Part shown: in pieces, positions 12,434-15,501 of the stretch
Layout: each line of letters starts with the position of its first letter
Position numbering within the stretch: position 1 is the stretch's first letter
Assembly (NCBI GenBank): GCA_012515645.1
Contig: JAAYXY010000114.1
Span: 1-15,501 of the forward strand
Origin: Candidatus Peribacteria bacterium
GTDB taxonomy: Bacteria > Patescibacteriota > Gracilibacteria > Peribacterales > Peribacteraceae
Length of the DNA stretch: 15,501 bases
Direction: 5' to 3'
Made by a program: the position numbers and the translations under genes
Notes under the pieces: model-generated
Seen by the model: the letters and a program-made list of their open reading frames with translations, nothing else
Databases searched by the model: none
What the model was told of the DNA's origin: nothing

Positions 12434-14911
12434 CTAGCCGATGCGCCGCAGGATTTCGCGATCCACAAATTCCCGCTGTCGGCCATATGTCAGTCTGCTG
12501 AGTTGCTTGTAGGCTTCCGCTGCCTGTTCATCTTTGGGATACGTGGTATCCAACCACGGGCGTGGCACTTCGATGCTGAATGGCCGTGACGGTTGGCCGT
12601 TGATGCTCAGCTTCATACAGGCTTTAAATGCCTCCAGATTCACCAGGTCCTGTTCCGAAAACACCGGTGCCATTTCTTTAGCGCACACTTCGGCATCCTG
12701 CGGACCGATTTTGTGGAACATCATGGTGCCTACGTTGCCAAACACCGCACCCTTCAAACTGACACCGCCCGTGAGTTTGTCCTGCTTTTCCAGCTGGTCT
12801 AAGTACTGATGCGCCAGGATGAGACCCAGACGGTACTTGCGGGCTTCGGAGAGAATAGATTCTATGGAGTCCGTCACGAAGTTCTGGAATTCGTCGATGT
12901 AGAGGAAGAAATCCCTGCGCCGCTCCGCGTCCATCTGCTGCCTGCGCATGGCGGCCACCTGGATTTTGCTCACGACAATCATACCGAGGAGTTGCGCGTT
13001 GATGTCCCCAATAAGACCTTTACTCACATTCATGAGGATGATCTTGCCGCTGTTCATGGCTTCGGCGATGTCGAAGGCGCTCTTCGTCTGTCCTACGATG
13101 TTGCGGATGAGCGTATTGGTGTAGAACTGACCGAACTTAGCGGCAAAGTAGGGGATCATTTCCGCTTTTTCCCTCTGGCCTGTCATGGCCATTTGTTTCT
13201 CCCAGAAACTGCGGACGATGGGGTTCTTTACTTTGCTGACTTTGTAGCGTTGCCATTCTTCATCTGTGAAGAGTTTGACGAGATCCGTAATGGCGCCGCC
13301 CTCATCATCGTCGTCCATGAGTGTAAGGCACCCGTTGCGGAAGTAGTCCTGTATGCGTGGACCAAACACTTCATTGCCGAACATTTTGACCATCATGTTC
13401 ATGGCATCCAGGGCAATGAGGTCTTTTTCCTCCGGCGTTTTACCTTCCAGGAGGTTGAGACCCATGGGGCGTTCGGTGTCCGCCGGATTGAAGTAAATGA
13501 CGTCATCTGCCCGTTCTCGTGGGATGTATGGCATCAGATCTTCGATCAGCGATCCATGCGGATCCAAGACGCACACGCCCATGCCATTATGGAAATCCTG
13601 TCGTGCCATGATCTGGACTGCGGAAGATTTGCCAGTACCCGTTTGCCCGATGATGTAGAAGTGCCGAAAACGGTCTTCGTGACTCATATGCACCTTGCGC
13701 TTTTCGCCGCGGTGCATGTTGGTTCCCAGGAATAGACCTTCTTTCGGTGTATCCTTGGGCGCGGTGGCGATTTTAGATTTTTGCCATTTAATCGTCTCCA
13801 CCTTGTTGTATTTGATGTTGGGTAGGTGGAAGAAGCTGGCGAGTTCGGCTGTGCCCAGGAGCATGCGGTGTGACACGCATGCTTGCAGCAGGGACCGTCG
13901 GGGATTCCTGCGTATAAAATTGCGCAGAATAATGCCGCGCCGGACGATTCTGCCCGTGCGGAGACTGTTGCCGCGTACATCGCTGAACTGGCCGTACGCG
14001 GCGAGGATGGATTGCAGGAGCGTGTGGGCTCTCTGTGCTTTGGCGGCGGAGGTGACGACGCGTATGGTGCAGTAAAAGCCGGGTGAACTGGCTTTCTCAT
14101 CCACGGATTTACTATATTCCTCCACCATCTGCGAAACGCGCTCATTACCCTGTTTGGCTTCTAAGGCGATGCTGTCGCTACCGCGCGCAAACAGGTCAAA
14201 GACAGCCGAGACCCATGTGAGAGGATGGATCAGACTGCGATGCCTCTGTTGGGGATTGATGAGTTTACCAGCTTCTTTCTGTAATTTTTGCTGCCAGCCG
14301 GCCCTGGCGGGACGCAGTATGAGCTGCACCGCAGCGCCTTCGCTCACATCGAGTTTGGAAAATGCATTGGTAATGGTGCTAAGTGGATCGCTCTTGAGGT
14401 GCTGGTATGTGCGGAACACGGCTGTATACGGTTTTGTGGGCAACAGGACTTGTGCCGCGGCAACGGAATTTTTCGTGAAGATATTGTAGTCCTCCACTTC
14501 GTCGATCACGGTATCCGGGTAGAAGGACGTAATTTGTTTTTCGATGAGTGGCGCAATGGAGCGTGGACAAACGACGAAGAAGAGGATTTCACCATCCAGT
14601 GCGGCATATTCCAGAGCAAAGGCAGGCTGCCCGCGCCAGAATCGGTGCAGCGAAGCATCGTAGAGAGCGTGAAGCGACTGGAAGAGGTGCTCCATAACTC
14701 CCAGAACCTCGCGGAAGTCCTGTCCAGATGAATACCGTTCTGACTCTGCCTCTTTATCCTCTTTGTTCTCTTTAATGGGTACAAGCAGTTGCAGGAACGT
14801 CAGGTCTTCTTCCCGCCGCCGATCAGCGCGTAGACGCAGGAATGCGAGGCAGCTCCAGATGCCCGCGAGTGCAGCGGCAACGCCACCTGTGATGAAGAGG
14901 AAATCCTGCAT
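12434..14911 (-). CDS. Membrane-anchored VirD4/HerA-like DNA-translocating ATPase
   Basis: An 825-aa ATPase of the type IV secretion coupling-protein/HerA superfamily, in the form common in candidate-phylum bacteria. One N-terminal membrane helix (about residues 5-26) is followed by a 380-residue poorly conserved part, then the motor: FRHFYIIGQTGTGKSSAVQI with Walker A at 422-429, VCVLDPHGSLIEDL, Walker B FFLYIDEFQNF with D673-E674, and the sensor-like LILAHQYLDQLEKQ. A coupling-protein-like C-terminal part follows (NVGTMMFHKIGPQDAEVCAK). It probably moves DNA across or along the membrane, in conjugation or DNA uptake, but partners such as VirB4, VirB6 or pilins are not in the window. ATG 14911 follows the TM-coding start closely. 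Two -10-like boxes precede it. Confidence 0.88.
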   Translation of the reverse strand: MQDFLFITGGVAAALAGIWSCLAFLRLRADRRREEDLTFLQLLVPIKENKEDKEAESERYSSGQDFREVLGVMEHLFQSLHALYDASLHRFWRGQPAFALEYAALDGEILFFVVCPRSIAPLIEKQITSFYPDTVIDEVEDYNIFTKNSVAAAQVLLPTKPYTAVFRTYQHLKSDPLSTITNAFSKLDVSEGAAVQLILRPARAGWQQKLQKEAGKLINPQQRHRSLIHPLTWVSAVFDLFARGSDSIALEAKQGNERVSQMVEEYSKSVDEKASSPGFYCTIRVVTSAAKAQRAHTLLQSILAAYGQFSDVRGNSLRTGRIVRRGIILRNFIRRNPRRSLLQACVSHRMLLGTAELASFFHLPNIKYNKVETIKWQKSKIATAPKDTPKEGLFLGTNMHRGEKRKVHMSHEDRFRHFYIIGQTGTGKSSAVQIMARQDFHNGMGVCVLDPHGSLIEDLMPYIPRERADDVIYFNPADTERPMGLNLLEGKTPEEKDLIALDAMNMMVKMFGNEVFGPRIQDYFRNGCLTLMDDDDEGGAITDLVKLFTDEEWQRYKVSKVKNPIVRSFWEKQMAMTGQREKAEMIPYFAAKFGQFYTNTLIRNIVGQTKSAFDIAEAMNSGKIILMNVSKGLIGDINAQLLGMIVVSKIQVAAMRRQQMDAERRRDFFLYIDEFQNFVTDSIESILSEARKYRLGLILAHQYLDQLEKQDKLTGGVSLKGAVFGNVGTMMFHKIGPQDAEVCAKEMAPVFSEQDLVNLEAFKACMKLSINGQPSRPFSIEVPRPWLDTTYPKDEQAAEAYKQLSRLTYGRQREFVDREILRRIG

Positions 14912-14917
14912 AAATGT

Positions 14918-14931
14918 ATCCTACCATTCTA
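14918..14931 (-). promoter_or_regulatory. Tandem -10 boxes before the ATPase gene
   Basis: On the minus strand TGG-TAGAAT (extended -10; TAGAAT at 14931-14926) is followed by TAGGAT (14923-14918), which ends 6 nt before ATG 14911. Use of the second gives a leaderless mRNA, use of the first a leader of about 8 nt. No strong Shine-Dalgarno site is present. Confidence 0.45.
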
Positions 14932-14950
14932 CCAGAAATGAGGCTGCACT

Positions 14951-15325
14951 TCACTGTTGTTTGCGCAGATCGTTCACCATTTCTATGAGCATTTTTACCG
15001 TCATCTGGCTTTTGATAAAGAAACCGTCTGCTCCCAACTCTTCCCCGCGCCGCCGGGTATGTTCGTCTCCTAAGTTCGTCAGGATGATAATGGGGAAACT
15101 GCGCTTATCGCGTGGATACTGCTCCATGACGTCAAAACCGTTCTTCCCGGGCATATTGATGTCGAGGAGCAGAGCATCGGGCAGTTGTTGGCTGAGTGCT
15201 GCGAGTGCTTCATCCCCATTGGCGGATGTGCGCACCTCATAGCCTTCTATAGTGAATTTCTTCTTGAAGACTTCCCGGAGTACGGGGTCGTCTTCCGCGA
15301 AGAGGATGTTTCCCTTGCTCTGCAT
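14951..15325 (-). CDS. Single-domain response regulator (CheY-like receiver)
   Basis: A 124-aa cytoplasmic receiver domain with nothing attached. All key residues are present: acidic pocket E11-D12-D13, phosphoacceptor D55 in LLLDINMPG, T83 in IILTNLG and K105 in GFFIKS. It should take a phosphoryl group from a histidine kinase and signal by protein contact, not DNA binding. The partner kinase is not visible. ATG 15325 is chosen; a GTG directly before it (15328) is possible. TATAGT lies 8 nt before the ATG. The next gene downstream on the same strand is the ATPase, 39 bp away with its own promoter-like boxes, so a shared pathway is only suggested. Confidence 0.93.
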   Translation of the reverse strand: MQSKGNILFAEDDPVLREVFKKKFTIEGYEVRTSANGDEALAALSQQLPDALLLDINMPGKNGFDVMEQYPRDKRSFPIIILTNLGDEHTRRRGEELGADGFFIKSQMTVKMLIEMVNDLRKQQ

Positions 15326-15333
15326 CACCCTCT

Positions 15334-15339
15334 ACTATA
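15334..15339 (-). promoter_or_regulatory. -10 box before the receiver gene
   Basis: TATAGT on the minus strand (five of six consensus bases) ends 8 nt before ATG 15325 and 5 nt before GTG 15328. An AGAGG between them could be a weak Shine-Dalgarno if transcription starts further upstream. The -35 is unclear. Confidence 0.45.
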
Positions 15340-15383
15340 CTCCGTTTGCCGCGTTTGCATAACATGTAGGGCAATAATATGCA

Positions 15384-15500
15384 CTATGATGCAACCGAGA
15401 TGCGGGTGTAAGCGGTGACTGCAGCATCCCCGAGGAACTGGGCGACGGTCTTTTGGGGATCTTTGGCAAAGGGCTGGGTGAGGAGCGCATTCTCTTCCCG
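15384..15500 (-). CDS. C-terminal end of an unidentified protein, cut by the window edge
   Basis: The last 38 codons of a minus-strand gene: REENALLTQPFAKDPQKTVA then QFLGDAAVTAYTRISVAS, stop TAG 15386-15384. The composition is natural for a soluble alpha/beta protein, and no stop interrupts the frame to the window edge. I do not recognise the family from this piece. It lies 58 bp upstream of the receiver gene in the same direction and may be in its operon. Confidence 0.55.
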   Translation of the reverse strand, partial: REENALLTQPFAKDPQKTVAQFLGDAAVTAYTRISVAS

Positions 15501-15501
15501 G

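Noticed and set aside
12809..13735. 308-codon plus-strand frame
   Set aside because: Antisense to the ATPase motor domain including Walker A and B; no family features of its own.
1..15501. CRISPR array, tRNA or rRNA genes, insertion sequences
   Set aside because: No regularly spaced direct repeats, no tRNA-like cloverleaf or rRNA segment, and no transposase or terminal repeats were seen on either strand.

Overview
The window is 15.5 kb of gene-dense bacterial DNA of moderately high GC by eye. It uses the standard code: TGA is a real stop, for example at the ends of the EF-G, HisG and NrdJ genes. That argues against the code-25 lineages Gracilibacteria and Absconditabacteria. A CPR/Patescibacteria-type ATPase with a VirD4/HerA-like motor, an SLH-plus-sortase surface protein, a cobalamin-dependent ribonucleotide reductase and sparse Shine-Dalgarno sites together suggest a biosynthetically richer candidate-phylum bacterium such as a Peribacteria/Peregrinibacteria relative. 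The lineage is inference; no rRNA is present to prove it.

Layout. 1-1337 (+): 3' two-thirds of fusA (EF-G). 1370-3280 (+): a compact histidine unit of a TrpR-family regulator (YerC/YecD type) with its own promoter and a perfect 17-bp palindromic operator, a leader-like gap with several hairpins, then hisI and hisG joined by a TAATG overlap and closed by a rho-independent terminator. 3280-4282 (+): ribD, apparently read from a leaderless promoter at the tail of that terminator. 4279-5341 (-): a PQ-loop (SemiSWEET-like) membrane protein and a flavodoxin-fold oxidoreductase. 5456-8994 (+): a possible 48-aa mini-gene and the large AdoCbl-dependent ribonucleotide reductase nrdJ. 9037-9483 (+): a charged helical protein of unknown function. 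9495-11077 (-): a possible 25-aa membrane peptide, an RNHCP zinc-ribbon-like protein and the GTPase ychF. 11130-12411 (+): an exported protein joining SLH repeats to a sortase domain. 12434-15500 (-): a membrane-anchored DNA-pump-like ATPase, a single-domain response regulator, and the C-terminal end of one more gene running off the window.

How it fits together. The histidine cluster is the most coherent system: regulator, operator, first-step enzyme (HisG) and third-step enzyme (HisI) of the pathway. The regulator gene's own 3' end carries a cluster of His codons directly before alternative RNA hairpins, so both operator-based and attenuation-like control are possible. The other genes are housekeeping (EF-G, YchF, NrdJ, RibD) or cell-surface and DNA-transfer functions (SLH-sortase, ATPase, receiver).

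A second window-wide pattern is initiation. Only the operon-internal hisI and hisG, and the putative mini-gene, have strong Shine-Dalgarno sequences. Several other genes have a -10-like box 6-8 nt before the start codon, as expected for leaderless mRNAs.
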